DNA of 64,000 nucleotides, taken from the NCBI GenBank assembly GCA_951813545.1, contig OX638352.1, positions 1,364,001 through 1,428,000 on the forward strand, written 5' to 3'. This stretch comes from an uncultured Poribacteria bacterium (lineage in GTDB: Bacteria > Poribacteria > WGA-4E > WGA-3G). The notes below the pieces were generated by a model, which worked only from the letters and a program-made list of their open reading frames with translations, searched no databases and had not been told where the DNA came from. The position numbers and the translations under genes are program-made. The number at the start of each line of letters is the position of its first letter. Within the stretch, counting starts at the first letter, position 1. Below are positions 1-9,183 of the stretch, piece by piece.

Positions 1-1224
1 CTTCCCAGCCGTTGCACCATGTGTACAACGCACCTCATGTGCCTGAATCTCCAGCCCGGGCAAAGTATCGGCATGCGCACGCTCACTGAGCAGCAGATTA
101 TCGTTCTTCTGGTACGCATCGGTATGGTTTGCCGACGGATAGACATAAATGTTTCCACCCCAGGCAGTCTGTGCTCTGTCTTTGAGAACAGTTCGATACA
201 ACAGATCGCTGGAGGTATGGGGTGAAATATGCTCTTGTGCAGTGCTAATATCTAAATGTTGGCGCGCATCAGTGAATGCAAGTCCTAACATCTGGGCGGT
301 ACAACCGGCACCTTCCAAGACAACGGCTTGGTTTATTTTGCTCAACCTACCACCGAAAGTAGCAGTTACCCAATAGAGTTGTGCGTCTCTGGCAACCATC
401 GCGCGGTGCGAAGCGAAATTCCAAACCTGCCGATTCCAACGTTGAACCTGCACGTAAGTTACATTCGAATTCTGTCCCGCGAAAATCTCAACCGCCCCAC
501 TATGCAAACCACCTACATCCGGATTGATAGACAAATTGTCCTCTAAAATCACGACCTGACTTCCCTCTTCAGCAACGATGAGGGTATGCGATAAGTCAGC
601 CTGTTCCGCTTCGGACATCCTGATGTAAACCCGCAGCGGCACTTCAACTCTCACGCCTTTAGGGACGTGCAGCAGATAACCGCCTCGCCAAAATGCACCA
701 TGGAGCGCGTCAAATTTGTTATGCTGGGCAATATTTCCGCTTTTTAACGCCGTCTCTAAGGTCACCGCCTTACTCATGAAGTAGGTGCGGAGAAGTTCCG
801 GTCGTTCTTGCAGCGCGGTATGAAGATGTGCGAAGTACACCCCTTTTTTTTTCAGTACTTCAGTCTCGGAGGCGTGTTGAAGTTGGCCGTCAACTTGCAA
901 AATCACACCGGCTGTTTCCTCATCACTGTAGTCTAAATCCTCAGTGGACAGTCCGCCATTCGCTGGAACACTCGGATGATATTTTTCGAGTGCGAAGCCA
1001 CGGAGATGCCGCCGAGTACGCCGCCAATAATCTTGAGTACGCATATCAACAGTGCGTCGCCATACATCATCTTTGGTAGTATGCGGCATCGGCAAAGATT
1101 CATAATGTGCGTAAGCCTCTAAACGTTTCTCACGCATCCACGCTGGTTCAGTTGCTGATATTTTTTGAAGAAATTCTTTTGAAAAGTCGCCTTTTTGCAA
1201 TTTTTTTATCCTTGTAATAGCCAT
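1..1224 (-). CDS. sufD: Fe-S cluster assembly protein SufD, 3' end outside window
   Basis: SufD is part of the SufBCD scaffold that builds iron-sulfur clusters in the cytoplasm. Reading the minus strand from an ATG at 1224 gives 408 uninterrupted codons up to the window edge, close to the whole of a normal SufD. The last visible residues include THGATAGK, which matches the conserved SufD/SufB C-terminal core, and a VEVPLRVY-type stretch typical of the family lies mid-protein. The order sufC-sufB-sufD is the usual suf arrangement. The gap after sufB is about 107 bp and holds two heptamer-repeat runs. The C-terminal end lies beyond position 1. Confidence 0.93.
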   Translation of the reverse strand, partial: MAITRIKKLQKGDFSKEFLQKISATEPAWMREKRLEAYAHYESLPMPHTTKDDVWRRTVDMRTQDYWRRTRRHLRGFALEKYHPSVPANGGLSTEDLDYSDEETAGVILQVDGQLQHASETEVLKKKGVYFAHLHTALQERPELLRTYFMSKAVTLETALKSGNIAQHNKFDALHGAFWRGGYLLHVPKGVRVEVPLRVYIRMSEAEQADLSHTLIVAEEGSQVVILEDNLSINPDVGGLHSGAVEIFAGQNSNVTYVQVQRWNRQVWNFASHRAMVARDAQLYWVTATFGGRLSKINQAVVLEGAGCTAQMLGLAFTDARQHLDISTAQEHISPHTSSDLLYRTVLKDRAQTAWGGNIYVYPSANHTDAYQKNDNLLLSERAHADTLPGLEIQAHEVRCTHGATAGK

Positions 1225-1331
1225 CAGTCATCAGCAGTCAGCAGTCAGTTTTAAGAGATTTCGTTTAAGAAGCCCCTCTTCTTGCTGAAAGCCGATAGCC
1301 GACTGCTGACAGCCAATTCACCGATAACCCT
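1225..1331. repeat. Heptamer repeat runs between sufB and sufD
   Basis: Two short runs of a degenerate 7-bp unit lie here. One, near 1224-1250 (read on the minus strand), is CTGACTG-CTGACTG-CTGATGA. The other, near 1290-1317, is CTGAAAG-CCGATAG-CCGACTG-CTGACAG. The unit is roughly C(C/T)GANNN. Related runs occur near 17298, 27656, 32570 and 63828. They sit in untranslated DNA between genes of one operon, so they would be transcribed. Confidence 0.6.
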
Positions 1332-2750
1332 TTAACCTACTGAACCTTCCATCTGAAGTTGGATAAGACGGTTCATTTCAACAGCGTATTCCATCGGAAG
1401 TTCCTTGACCAGTGGCTCAATGAACCCATTGACAATCATTGTGGAAGCTTCCTCTTCCGAAAGTCCACGGCTCATCAAATAGAAAAGTTGCTCTTCTCCG
1501 ATTTTGCTGACACGTGCCTCGTGCTCAATATTCGTATCGTTCTCCCCGATCTCAATGACCGGATAGGTGTCTGAACGAGAGTCCTTGTCAAGGATGAGGG
1601 CATCACAAACAACATGCGATTTGCACCCTTTCGCTCCCTTAGCGACATCAACCCATCCGCGATAACTCGACCTACCGCCATCTTTACTGATGCTCTTCGA
1701 GGTTATCTGCGAAGTAGTGTGCGGTGCGCAATGGTAGACTTTTGCCCCTGCGTCTTGATGCTGTCCCTTGCTCGCGAAGGCAATAGAGAGAATGTCGCCG
1801 CGTGCCCCAGGCTCCATCATATAGACACTCGGATACTTCATGGTTAACTTACTGCCGAGGTTACCATCAACCCACTCCATTTGCGCGTCTTCGTAGGCAA
1901 ATGCGCGTTTTGTGACGAGATTATATACATTGTTCGCCCAATTCTGGATCGTCGTGTAGCGAACCCGCGAACCTTTCATGCAAACAATCTCAACGACCGC
2001 ACTGTGTAAGGATTGGCTGCTAAACGTCGGCGCAGTACATCCTTCAACATAATGAACCTGCGAACCTTCATCAGCGATGATGAGCGTGCGTTCAAACTGG
2101 CCCATGTTCTCGCTGTTGATGCGAAAATAGGCTTGCAGTGGGTACTCCACCTTTACGCCGGGTGGAACATAAACGAAACTTCCACCACTCCAGACTGCGC
2201 TGTTAAGTGCCGCAAACTGATTATCTGCAGACGGAATGATCGTACCGAAATATTTCTTCACCAAGTCCGGGTACTCTTTGATAGCGGTATCAGTATCAAG
2301 GAAAACAACACCGATTTTGTCCAATTCTTCGACGATGTTATGATAAACCACCTCTGAGTCGTATTGCGCACCGACACCTGCGAGGAATTTCCGCTCGGCT
2401 TCTGGGATACCAAGCCGGTCAAAGGTCTTCTTGATGTCATCCGGCACATCGTCCCAACTACGCTCACTCTGGTCGGAGGCTTTGACATAATAGTAAATGT
2501 CGTCAAAATCGAGTTGGGAAAGGTCGCCACCCCATTTGGTCATCGGCTTCTGCTTGAAAATCTGGTAAGCATTGAGCCGATACTGGCGCATCCAGTCGGG
2601 TTCACCTTTGATGTCACACATCTGATTGATGACTCCCTCATCCAAACCCTTCCGTGACTTGAATGTAGGTTTAACATCGTCATGGAACCCATATTGGTAA
2701 TCGTTACTAACCCCGAGTTCTTCTATGGTGTTCGTTTCAGAATTTGCCAT
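1332..2750 (-). CDS. sufB: Fe-S cluster assembly protein SufB
   Basis: This is the core scaffold subunit of the SufBCD complex, which assembles Fe-S clusters with energy from the SufC ATPase. The 472-residue length is normal for SufB (about 470-495). The protein contains the family-typical stretch around [19 protein letters not shown], a Cys-containing VEGCTAP segment on the beta-helix, and a C-terminal [14 protein letters not shown] region. The ATG at 2750 is preceded by an AGGAGG ribosome-binding site. It lies 50 bp downstream of sufC and upstream of sufD on the minus strand, so the three are almost certainly one operon. Confidence 0.97.
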   Translation of the reverse strand: MANSETNTIEELGVSNDYQYGFHDDVKPTFKSRKGLDEGVINQMCDIKGEPDWMRQYRLNAYQIFKQKPMTKWGGDLSQLDFDDIYYYVKASDQSERSWDDVPDDIKKTFDRLGIPEAERKFLAGVGAQYDSEVVYHNIVEELDKIGVVFLDTDTAIKEYPDLVKKYFGTIIPSADNQFAALNSAVWSGGSFVYVPPGVKVEYPLQAYFRINSENMGQFERTLIIADEGSQVHYVEGCTAPTFSSQSLHSAVVEIVCMKGSRVRYTTIQNWANNVYNLVTKRAFAYEDAQMEWVDGNLGSKLTMKYPSVYMMEPGARGDILSIAFASKGQHQDAGAKVYHCAPHTTSQITSKSISKDGGRSSYRGWVDVAKGAKGCKSHVVCDALILDKDSRSDTYPVIEIGENDTNIEHEARVSKIGEEQLFYLMSRGLSEEEASTMIVNGFIEPLVKELPMEYAVEMNRLIQLQMEGSVG

Positions 2751-2800
2751 TTTACTCCTCCTATTACGTTAGCGGGGATGCCGCGCGCCATCGCTCCGAA

Positions 2801-3586
2801 TTACTCCTCGTCAATACCGTATTTTTCGCGAATCGGATCGTAACCTTCTGCTTCTAACATCTGTGTGAGTTCCCATCCGCCGGACTCAACAATCCTACCA
2901 TCAAGCAGGATATGCACGAACTGCGGACGGATGTAATCCAATAACCGTGGATAGTGCGTTATAATCAGGACGCCCAACTCCGGTCCAATCAATTGATTAA
3001 CACTTTCACCCACGACTCGGATAGCATCAATATCGAGTCCGGAATCCGTCTCATCAAGGATAGCAATTTTGGGTTCAAGCATTGCGAGCTGTAGAATCTC
3101 GGCACGTTTCTTTTCACCACCAGAAAACCCATCATTAAGGTATCGTCTGGCGAAAGAATCATCAACACCGAGTTGTTTCATCTTTTCGCGAAGTTCACGA
3201 CGAAATTCGCGCATCGGAATGAGTCCATCGTTGCTAGAACCATTTCCTTCTTTACCGCGGACTGCGCTCACTGCGAGTCGTAGAAAATTTGCCAAACTGA
3301 CTCCAGGAATCGCTGTCGGATACTGAAAAGCGAGAAAAAGTCCGAGTTTTGCGCGTTCGTTCGGTTCCAACTCCAAAACGTCGACTCCACTAAAAATCAC
3401 TTCACCGGAATCAATATCGTAGAGTGGATGCCCCATCAAGCCATTTGCGAGGGTACTTTTGCCGGACCCATTTGGACCCATAAGCGCATGGATCTCACCC
3501 TGTTTGACAGCTAAATTTAATCCTTTGATAATTGGCTTCCCTTGCACACTGATATGCAAGTCTTTAATCATCAAGTCTGTACTCAT
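2801..3586 (-). CDS. sufC: Fe-S assembly ATPase SufC
   Basis: SufC is the ABC-type ATPase that energises the SufBCD scaffold. The 261 residues carry Walker A (GPNGSGKST, about residue 38), a Q-loop (AFQYPTAIPG), a signature motif (FSGGEKKRAEI) and Walker B (IAILDETDSGLD). The LDETDSGLDIDA form, with Thr-Asp rather than Pro-Thr after the catalytic Glu, is characteristic of SufC. It is the first gene of the sufCBD unit. The 118 bp upstream is AT-rich, contains no recognisable operator, and separates it from moaA on the same strand. Confidence 0.97.
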   Translation of the reverse strand: MSTDLMIKDLHISVQGKPIIKGLNLAVKQGEIHALMGPNGSGKSTLANGLMGHPLYDIDSGEVIFSGVDVLELEPNERAKLGLFLAFQYPTAIPGVSLANFLRLAVSAVRGKEGNGSSNDGLIPMREFRRELREKMKQLGVDDSFARRYLNDGFSGGEKKRAEILQLAMLEPKIAILDETDSGLDIDAIRVVGESVNQLIGPELGVLIITHYPRLLDYIRPQFVHILLDGRIVESGGWELTQMLEAEGYDPIREKYGIDEE

Positions 3587-3704
3587 CCGTTGTTCTGAAC
3601 TCCTTAATAATTTGTAGTTGCAGTTCTAATATTATTTTTTTACGCTGTTAATATCGCGCCCACAGCACGATTTTTTAAACTCACATGCCGCTCTGAGAAA
3701 CGTT

Positions 3705-4700
3705 CTAACCCCCGATTCTCGACATATTTCTTTCTGGTTTAATGAAGTCCGCTGCATTAATTTTATGCCCTGCCTCTTTCTGTGAGACTGCATCGAGAAT
3801 CAACTCTGTAATCACTTCATCCGGAGCACCCTCGCGGAGCGGCGTAAGCAGATCCGTTTCGGTCAATGAGAAGAGGCAAGTCCGAAACTTTCCGTCAGCA
3901 GTGAGGCGAACCCGGTTGCAATTTTCACAAAAAGGCTCACTCACAGAGGGTATGACTCCCACCTCGTTTCCATTATCCGCGAAGCGATAACGTTGTGCAG
4001 TATCGCTCTTTGCCTCACCGTTCAAGGTTACCGGTGCAAGCGGATAGACAGCATTAATCTTTTCGATAATCTCTTTTCCAGGGACGTACATGTTGCGTCC
4101 CCACACGTCATCTGCATCAAGGGGCATAAATTCAATGAATCGAAGTTGATAATTATTTTGACGTGCGAAGGTTGCTAAATCGACGATCTCATTATCGGTA
4201 AAACCGCGCATTGCGACAGCATTGACCTTAATTGGATTGAAACCGCAGTCGTGTGCTGTTTTAAGTCCCTCAAGTACACGAGAGAGCACCTTCCGACGCG
4301 TCATTTGCTCGAACTTCTCTTCATTGAGCGTATCTAAACTGACATTAATACGGCGAAGCCCAGCATCGTAAAGCGCCTGTGCTTGGCTAACAAGACCGAT
4401 GCCATTTGTCGTCAAACTAATATCTTTGAGATCCTCTAACTGCGCCAATCGCTTTATGAGTGTAGGCACACCGGGACGGACAAGTGGCTCGCCACCGGTA
4501 ATACGCACTTTATTAACACCCAATGCAACGAAAATGCGAGAGAGATGCAGAATTTCATCAAACGTCATCAGTGCCGAGTCTGGCATGAAGGTCATATCTT
4601 CCGGCATACAGTAGATGCACCGAAAGTTACACACATCCGTAACCGAAATCCTGAGATTCGTATGGATCCGCCCAAAGCGGTCAAGCATCTGTTGTTTCAT
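3705..4700 (-). CDS. moaA: GTP 3',8-cyclase MoaA (molybdenum cofactor)
   Basis: This radical SAM enzyme converts GTP to the cyclic intermediate of molybdopterin synthesis. The 331 residues match MoaA length. The N-terminal CxxxCxxC cluster motif is seen as CNFRCIYC (about residues 24-31). The second 4Fe-4S site near the C-terminus appears as CENCNRVRLTADGKFRTC. The protein ends in RIGG, the di-glycine tail that MoaA needs for activity. The start at 4700 gives the usual short N-terminus before the first cluster. No other moa gene is in the window. It is divergent from the gene at 4922. Confidence 0.97.
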   Translation of the reverse strand: MKQQMLDRFGRIHTNLRISVTDVCNFRCIYCMPEDMTFMPDSALMTFDEILHLSRIFVALGVNKVRITGGEPLVRPGVPTLIKRLAQLEDLKDISLTTNGIGLVSQAQALYDAGLRRINVSLDTLNEEKFEQMTRRKVLSRVLEGLKTAHDCGFNPIKVNAVAMRGFTDNEIVDLATFARQNNYQLRFIEFMPLDADDVWGRNMYVPGKEIIEKINAVYPLAPVTLNGEAKSDTAQRYRFADNGNEVGVIPSVSEPFCENCNRVRLTADGKFRTCLFSLTETDLLTPLREGAPDEVITELILDAVSQKEAGHKINAADFIKPERNMSRIGG

Positions 4701-4776
4701 CTTAATTCAGATAGATTAATTCAGATAGAATCTAATTTTATTAAATAGTATATCACATCCCTGTGTTTTTTGCAAG

Positions 4777-4804
4777 TTTTTTTATAGTAAAAACTATAAA
4801 AAAG
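4777..4804. other. AT-rich hairpin in the divergent moaA/4922 intergenic region
   Basis: A near-perfect inverted repeat, TTTTTTTATAGT paired with ACTATAAAAAA around a four-A loop, lies between the two divergent genes. The stem is 11-12 bp and almost all A/T. It lies about 55 bp upstream of the -35 box at 4859. It cannot end transcription of either neighbour because both are transcribed away from it. A structural or UP-element role is possible but unproven. Confidence 0.5.
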
Positions 4805-4858
4805 ATTTTTGGAAAAAGCGGCAAAAAATTGCGCCTCATACCGAGAAGGATTTTTCAA

Positions 4859-4887
4859 TTGACACAGTCATGGCTTAGGCGTATAAT
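4859..4887 (+). promoter_or_regulatory. Consensus sigma-70 promoter for the 4922 gene
   Basis: TTGACA at 4859-4864 and TATAAT at 4882-4887 are separated by exactly 17 bp. Both hexamers match the sigma-70 consensus perfectly. Transcription would start near 4894, leaving a leader of about 28 nt before the ATG at 4922. Confidence 0.85.
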
Positions 4888-4921
4888 ATACCTATACTTC
4901 TAAAAACTGGGGGAAAAATCG

Positions 4922-5290
4922 ATGAATGAAAAAGTGTTTGATGTAGGCGGGGTTGAACTTCACGTCGACGAACGTAATTTCGGAGCAGATGGCGGTCCTT
5001 CTGTGCGTGTTTACGGCAAGGTGGACAGTGAAAATGTTCAACTGCTTCGTTTCGACTGCTTTCGCAAGGATCCGCATTATCACTACGATCCCTCTGGAAA
5101 GAACGATCAGCGATCCCTCGATAAAGCGAGTGTCCCAGATTCGGTTGCTTGGACAATTGAACAACTTGGAAACAATCTCGTGGAAATGATTCACACAGCA
5201 GGTTACGCCAGCGTTGCTGAACAGGTTGACCAAGCGGCGGTTACGCAAGTCCTGTCTGAAGTCGAATCGCTTATGCGGGGTGACACCTAA
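4922..5290 (+). CDS. Conserved hypothetical protein, 122 aa
   Basis: I do not recognise this small soluble protein. It has no signal peptide or membrane segment. The N-terminal half reads as a beta-rich domain (FDVGGVELHVDERNF, then VRVYGKVD) followed by HYHYDP. The C-terminal half (about residues 70-122) is predicted helical and acidic. It has its own perfect sigma-70 promoter, a GGGGG-rich ribosome site just upstream of the ATG, and ends 40 bp before the CBM-like gene. The promoter strength argues for a real, well-expressed gene. Confidence 0.75.
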   Translation: MNEKVFDVGGVELHVDERNFGADGGPSVRVYGKVDSENVQLLRFDCFRKDPHYHYDPSGKNDQRSLDKASVPDSVAWTIEQLGNNLVEMIHTAGYASVAEQVDQAAVTQVLSEVESLMRGDT

Positions 5291-5330
5291 TTTCATAAGT
5301 ACGCTTCAACGCACAAAGGAGAAAATTAAC

Positions 5331-5993
5331 GTGACGAAATCTATTATAAGTATGTTCCTGCTCACATTGATCGTAGGCTTGAGTGCCTTTGCGGGAACTC
5401 CAATAGAGTGGGGAAAGTGGAAGGAAGGGGAACTCCTCCTCGAAAACCACAGTTTTGAAGAGGACTTAGCCGCTTGGGGTTTAGAGGACGGGGCATGTTG
5501 CGACCGAGGCGGACTCTATACGATGGAAATCGATAAGAAAAATCCGCAACACGGAAAACAGTCGCTCAAAGTTATCGGTCATAAAGCAACAGGGACCGCA
5601 TGGCATGCGAAGGTTAGGCAAAAGGATGCCTCGATGAAAGCCGGCGAAACGTACACCGTGATTTTTTGGGCGCGTTCCGAGAAACCGCGCGAAGTGCAAC
5701 TCAGCCTCCAGATGCAACACGACCCTTGGACTTTCTACCAAGGCGGTGCCATTAATCTATTAGGACCGGAATGGACGGAGTACCACATCACCTTCAATTC
5801 AACTGCCGATGTTGAAAGAGACATGTGGGTAGGACTGTCAATTGCCCAATCTGATGTCGATTTCTGGATCGATAACTTCCGATATTTTGAAGGCGACCCG
5901 GAAGACGATCTGAATCGTGATACACCCTTCGCTGTTGATGCCAGAGAAAAATTGGCGACGCAATGGGCAGAGATTAAGACGCAACGGTTCTAA
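5331..5993 (+). CDS. Exported CBM4/9-like carbohydrate-binding protein
   Basis: A predicted secreted or periplasmic binding protein of 220 residues. I chose the GTG at 5331 because AAAGGAG lies 9-10 nt upstream and the protein then begins with a signal peptide (hydrophobic SMFLLTLIVGLSAFA). The body matches the CBM4/9 jelly-roll pattern: LLENHSFEEDLAAWGLE, HGKQSLKVIG, GETYTVIFWARS, and WIDNFRYFEGD at the end of the sandwich. The last about 20 residues (ARE-KLATQWAEIKT) are shared with the LamG protein at 38815-39564 (AQD-KLATVWARLKT). No catalytic domain is present. Confidence 0.75.
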   Translation: MTKSIISMFLLTLIVGLSAFAGTPIEWGKWKEGELLLENHSFEEDLAAWGLEDGACCDRGGLYTMEIDKKNPQHGKQSLKVIGHKATGTAWHAKVRQKDASMKAGETYTVIFWARSEKPREVQLSLQMQHDPWTFYQGGAINLLGPEWTEYHITFNSTADVERDMWVGLSIAQSDVDFWIDNFRYFEGDPEDDLNRDTPFAVDAREKLATQWAEIKTQRF

Positions 5994-6016
5994 AGATGTT
6001 TGTTTGATTTTATGAG

Positions 6017-6036
6017 GCGCGGTCTCCCGACCGCGC
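6017..6036. repeat. GC-rich palindrome between convergent genes
   Basis: GCGCGGTC and GACCGCGC form an 8-bp perfect stem with a TCCC loop. It lies between the ends of the convergent genes 5331-5993 and 6066-6704. No clear T-tract follows, so a palindromic dispersed repeat is as likely as a terminator. A weaker relative, GATCTCCCGATC, occurs near 15880. Confidence 0.5.
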
Positions 6037-6065
6037 TACCACCCAATAAAACTGCGAACACCTTC

Positions 6066-6704
6066 CTAAACAATCACCGTCCTAAATGTTAGCGATATTC
6101 TCCGCTGCCGTGTATACTTACGTCCATCCCACACATCCGATTTTCTGGCAGGAATACCGTGCAACCATGTATATCTCGCTGCCTCCCTCAATATAGCGAT
6201 ACTTCTTGGGGCAAGCCAAACTGGAACCTTTTCCATTTTGTTGTCTTGGTTTGTGAACTCCATAATACAACTCGATCCGAGACTCAAAGAGATAATTGTA
6301 TCCTTAAACCAGGGTTCGCGATCAATATGACCTCCAATGCCCTGCCCAGGTTGGTATTCGTTAACAAGCACCTGATTTGGGACTTCCGGCGTGTATCCAT
6401 CTTTGTGTAATTTGTGACTGAACCTTTTCAACCACTCTGGCAAATCGTTCATACGCGTATCGTCGTTCAACTTTCCCGTTTTGTAGTCGTATTTAGGTCC
6501 GTAATGCTGAGCACGCCGCTGAGCAAAACCGTGCCATTGTTGTTTGTCAATCTGATCTAACAACCAATCATGTTGGAACTCAGTGATATAGTCTGCTATA
6601 TACCGCAATCCGAGAATGACATCAATCGCTTCCTCATTTTTAGGAGACGGTTGTGGTCCAGCAGATTGCTGATCTGGTAACGGAAACAAGTGTAATTGCG
6701 TCAT
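6066..6704 (-). CDS. AlkB-like 2OG-Fe(II) oxygenase
   Basis: A 212-residue protein of the AlkB dioxygenase family, which oxidatively removes alkyl groups from nucleic acids or proteins. The iron ligands are visible as H-x-D in GHIDREPWF and a distal His in TWLHGIPARKSD. The closing R-R-ISLTFR motif contributes the 2-oxoglutarate-binding Arg. The NEYQPGQGIGGH segment is typical of the eukaryotic ALKBH8/bacterial small AlkB subgroup. It lies 18 bp downstream of the methyltransferase-like gene on the same strand, so the two are probably co-transcribed. The true substrate cannot be read from sequence. Confidence 0.85.
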   Translation of the reverse strand: MTQLHLFPLPDQQSAGPQPSPKNEEAIDVILGLRYIADYITEFQHDWLLDQIDKQQWHGFAQRRAQHYGPKYDYKTGKLNDDTRMNDLPEWLKRFSHKLHKDGYTPEVPNQVLVNEYQPGQGIGGHIDREPWFKDTIISLSLGSSCIMEFTNQDNKMEKVPVWLAPRSIAILREAARYTWLHGIPARKSDVWDGRKYTRQRRISLTFRTVIV

Positions 6705-6722
6705 CGTCAGTCCGTTATTAGA

Positions 6723-7634
6723 TCAAATATACTCGTAACAAAGTATCTCATAGTAGACGGCACTATTGTGCAGTAAACCATTTATGAGCCTACAATAAGA
6801 AAAAGTTTCAACATTCGATTGGGTTACTTGACTTCTAAACACTGACAGGTTAGTTTTAAGTTTTTTCCACTTGCCATACACTTTCAAACGGCGGGCACCG
6901 GATAATGATCGATGATCAGGATTTTGGTATATTAAGCACATTTTATGCTGATTGCGTTCCTTCATAATCTGAATGAGTACATCAGATAAGTCATTAATGT
7001 CTAATGTTGGACTCGAAAAAAAATAGCAGAAATTAAATATAATCTGTGCCCGATCACCGTTTTCAATGTACCTGTCCAGCAATCCCTTCAAATAATCGTA
7101 GTCGCGAATTAACTCAATTTTGTCAAAGAAAGAATCTTTATACTTGTTGGGACCATATCTGTTGATTGTAGTCGCCTTATCAAGCATAGTTCGTGAACTA
7201 TCAATTCCTAAATAAGTAATGTCACTCTGTCCTGCAAAAGCTCGAAAAGCAATACCTGAAGTTAATGGACCGCAACCGAAATCAATGAATATAACTTTAC
7301 GCTTTTCGCTCATCGGTGTGAGGCAATTCGTAAAAATGTGATAAGAACCAAAAAGGTGTCTGGGCATGTGATGAACACAATAGATAGACACCTTGTCTTT
7401 CGGAAAATAATATTCATTAGAAGGTTTATCAAATGATACTTCATCAAAATTGCTCTGCCCTTGTTTCAAGATGCGCGCTATATCTTCCCAGTAGTATATT
7501 TTGTTATTTTTAACATCTTCCGATAGGACCGGTAGATCGTGTTCAAATGGTTGTACGATTAACTCTTCAAACAGATTTTTTAGACTTTCGTTGGGTTTAT
7601 AGTGATTGTCATTCGGACAGTGTATATAGGACAT
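6723..7634 (-). CDS. SAM-dependent methyltransferase-like protein
   Basis: About 303 residues from the ATG at 7634; a TTG at 7664 would add 10 residues. Neither start has a clear ribosome site. A Rossmann motif I is visible as FIDFGCGPLTSG, followed by an acidic residue at the end of strand 2 (YLGIDSS), the pattern of class I methyltransferases. The rest of the protein does not match a family I can name. It is visibly more AT-rich than its neighbours, with many Asn, Lys, Tyr and Ile codons, which hints at recent acquisition. It sits just upstream of the AlkB-like gene. Confidence 0.6.
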   Translation of the reverse strand: MSYIHCPNDNHYKPNESLKNLFEELIVQPFEHDLPVLSEDVKNNKIYYWEDIARILKQGQSNFDEVSFDKPSNEYYFPKDKVSIYCVHHMPRHLFGSYHIFTNCLTPMSEKRKVIFIDFGCGPLTSGIAFRAFAGQSDITYLGIDSSRTMLDKATTINRYGPNKYKDSFFDKIELIRDYDYLKGLLDRYIENGDRAQIIFNFCYFFSSPTLDINDLSDVLIQIMKERNQHKMCLIYQNPDHRSLSGARRLKVYGKWKKLKTNLSVFRSQVTQSNVETFSYCRLINGLLHNSAVYYEILCYEYI

Positions 7635-7724
7635 ATTTTGGAGTTTAAAGGAGGTACTTAGCAAACAATCGTAATAAGAAATGGATACTTTGGCGCATTC
7701 ATGCTCGCCAAGATAGTTTCTCCG

Positions 7725-8960
7725 CTACGCCGACCCAGATACAGGACGCGCTTCTAATTCACCGCGGTATGCAAGCAGAATCGCAACAGCAATGCATGTC
7801 CCGATAATACCCACTGGTGAGAAGTTACCTATCGAATCCACCAACCATCCGAGTAACGGCGCGAGAACGATTGTCGCTAACGATTTCGATTGCGCCTCAA
7901 TGGATAAGATTGTCGCACTCATTTCAGGTGTGGATTGCGCGTTGAAACGGCTAATCAAACCGGGTCGCCAGAAATTCTGAAGAATTGCCAGTCCGACGAA
8001 AAGCACGATTATTGCTGGATACCAACTGAACCACAATGCCGGAATCAATAAAGCGAACAGTGCCAAATCTATCCACCACATAAATCGGGCAGCACCCTCG
8101 TCGCCGCCACGCCAATTTGAGATCTGGTGGGAATTTCGCGAAGCGAAAGATGATAGGAAATAGAGCACAAAGTAGACCCCTGCCACGAGCAATGCAGCTC
8201 GCTTCGATTGATCCAATACCAAAAATAAGGGCAATGCTATTGCCGTCTGTTTGAGTATCGGTTGGAGGTAATCCTTACTGGCTTTATACATTCCCTCAAA
8301 ACCCATTCCCTCGAAAACCAAGCGACGGAGCGGTGGAAATTGCACTGACCGTTTTAAAACATTGCCGAGCAGGCGCGCAACCGCTCTTAGAGAGAACTCA
8401 CTATGTCTATCTCCATCTAATCGTGCGGGATACCCAAGGAAATTGATGACATTTAGCCCATAAGGGATGATTGAAAACCAGAAGATGTCTGTAAAATTGC
8501 CACGGTAAAAGACCAACCCACCTGCGATAAGAACAGAAATAGCGGAACCCATTTGTGACCAAGAGCGAGTATAACCGTATACTTTTGTCTTTTCGTCAGA
8601 TCTTCCTTGCAGTCGGAGCCAATCGAAGATCATCGCCTTGTGTGTGCCACTCCGAAACGCGTCGCCTAAGCCGAAGAAAAACATCCCACCGAAAAGCAGC
8701 AACAGAGATTCACTCATAGCGAACGTTGTGAAAGAGACAATATAGGCACAGAACGAAAAAATCATGGCGCGCCGCCTGCCGTAAAGATCCGCAACCGCGC
8801 CAGAGGGAATTTCAAATAGGTTAGTGCAAATCTCCCGAAACCCAATTAGGATGCCAATTTGAAAGAAGGATAAACCTTTCTCAAGAAACGCCAGAATCAA
8901 AAACGGATCATAATAGCGTTGATTCTTCAGAAATCCGTAGAGCGAAAAACGGAACAGCAT
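7725..8960 (-). CDS. MFS transporter
   Basis: A 411-residue integral membrane carrier of the major facilitator superfamily with about 12 hydrophobic segments. The MFS signature loop between helices 2 and 3 is seen as GAVADLYGRRRAMIF. The pattern FFQIGILIGFREICTNLFEIPSG before it also occurs in uncharacterised MFS proteins. The substrate is unknown. The ATG at 8960 leads straight into the first predicted helix. It is on the same strand as the methyltransferase-like gene, with a 60-90 bp gap. Confidence 0.85.
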   Translation of the reverse strand: MLFRFSLYGFLKNQRYYDPFLILAFLEKGLSFFQIGILIGFREICTNLFEIPSGAVADLYGRRRAMIFSFCAYIVSFTTFAMSESLLLLFGGMFFFGLGDAFRSGTHKAMIFDWLRLQGRSDEKTKVYGYTRSWSQMGSAISVLIAGGLVFYRGNFTDIFWFSIIPYGLNVINFLGYPARLDGDRHSEFSLRAVARLLGNVLKRSVQFPPLRRLVFEGMGFEGMYKASKDYLQPILKQTAIALPLFLVLDQSKRAALLVAGVYFVLYFLSSFASRNSHQISNWRGGDEGAARFMWWIDLALFALLIPALWFSWYPAIIVLFVGLAILQNFWRPGLISRFNAQSTPEMSATILSIEAQSKSLATIVLAPLLGWLVDSIGNFSPVGIIGTCIAVAILLAYRGELEARPVSGSA

Positions 8961-9183
8961 CGGTATATTCCCGCCTTAACAAACCAGGAACAGCAATTTG
9001 GGTTACATTTACAAACACTACAGGCGCGTGTAGAACCCTCCACATAATTGGTAAAAATAATATCACATTTGGAAAAAGAGTCAAGAAAAGAAAAAAGGGA
9101 ACCAGATCTGTTTAGATGCTACCGCGTTTGAATCGGTCGCGCAGCAACATAGACGAACTGAGATTTTGATCGGGGGATCAAGA

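Noticed and set aside
1225..1317. Heptamer runs as a CRISPR array
   Set aside because: The units are contiguous 7-mers with no spacers and no cas genes nearby.
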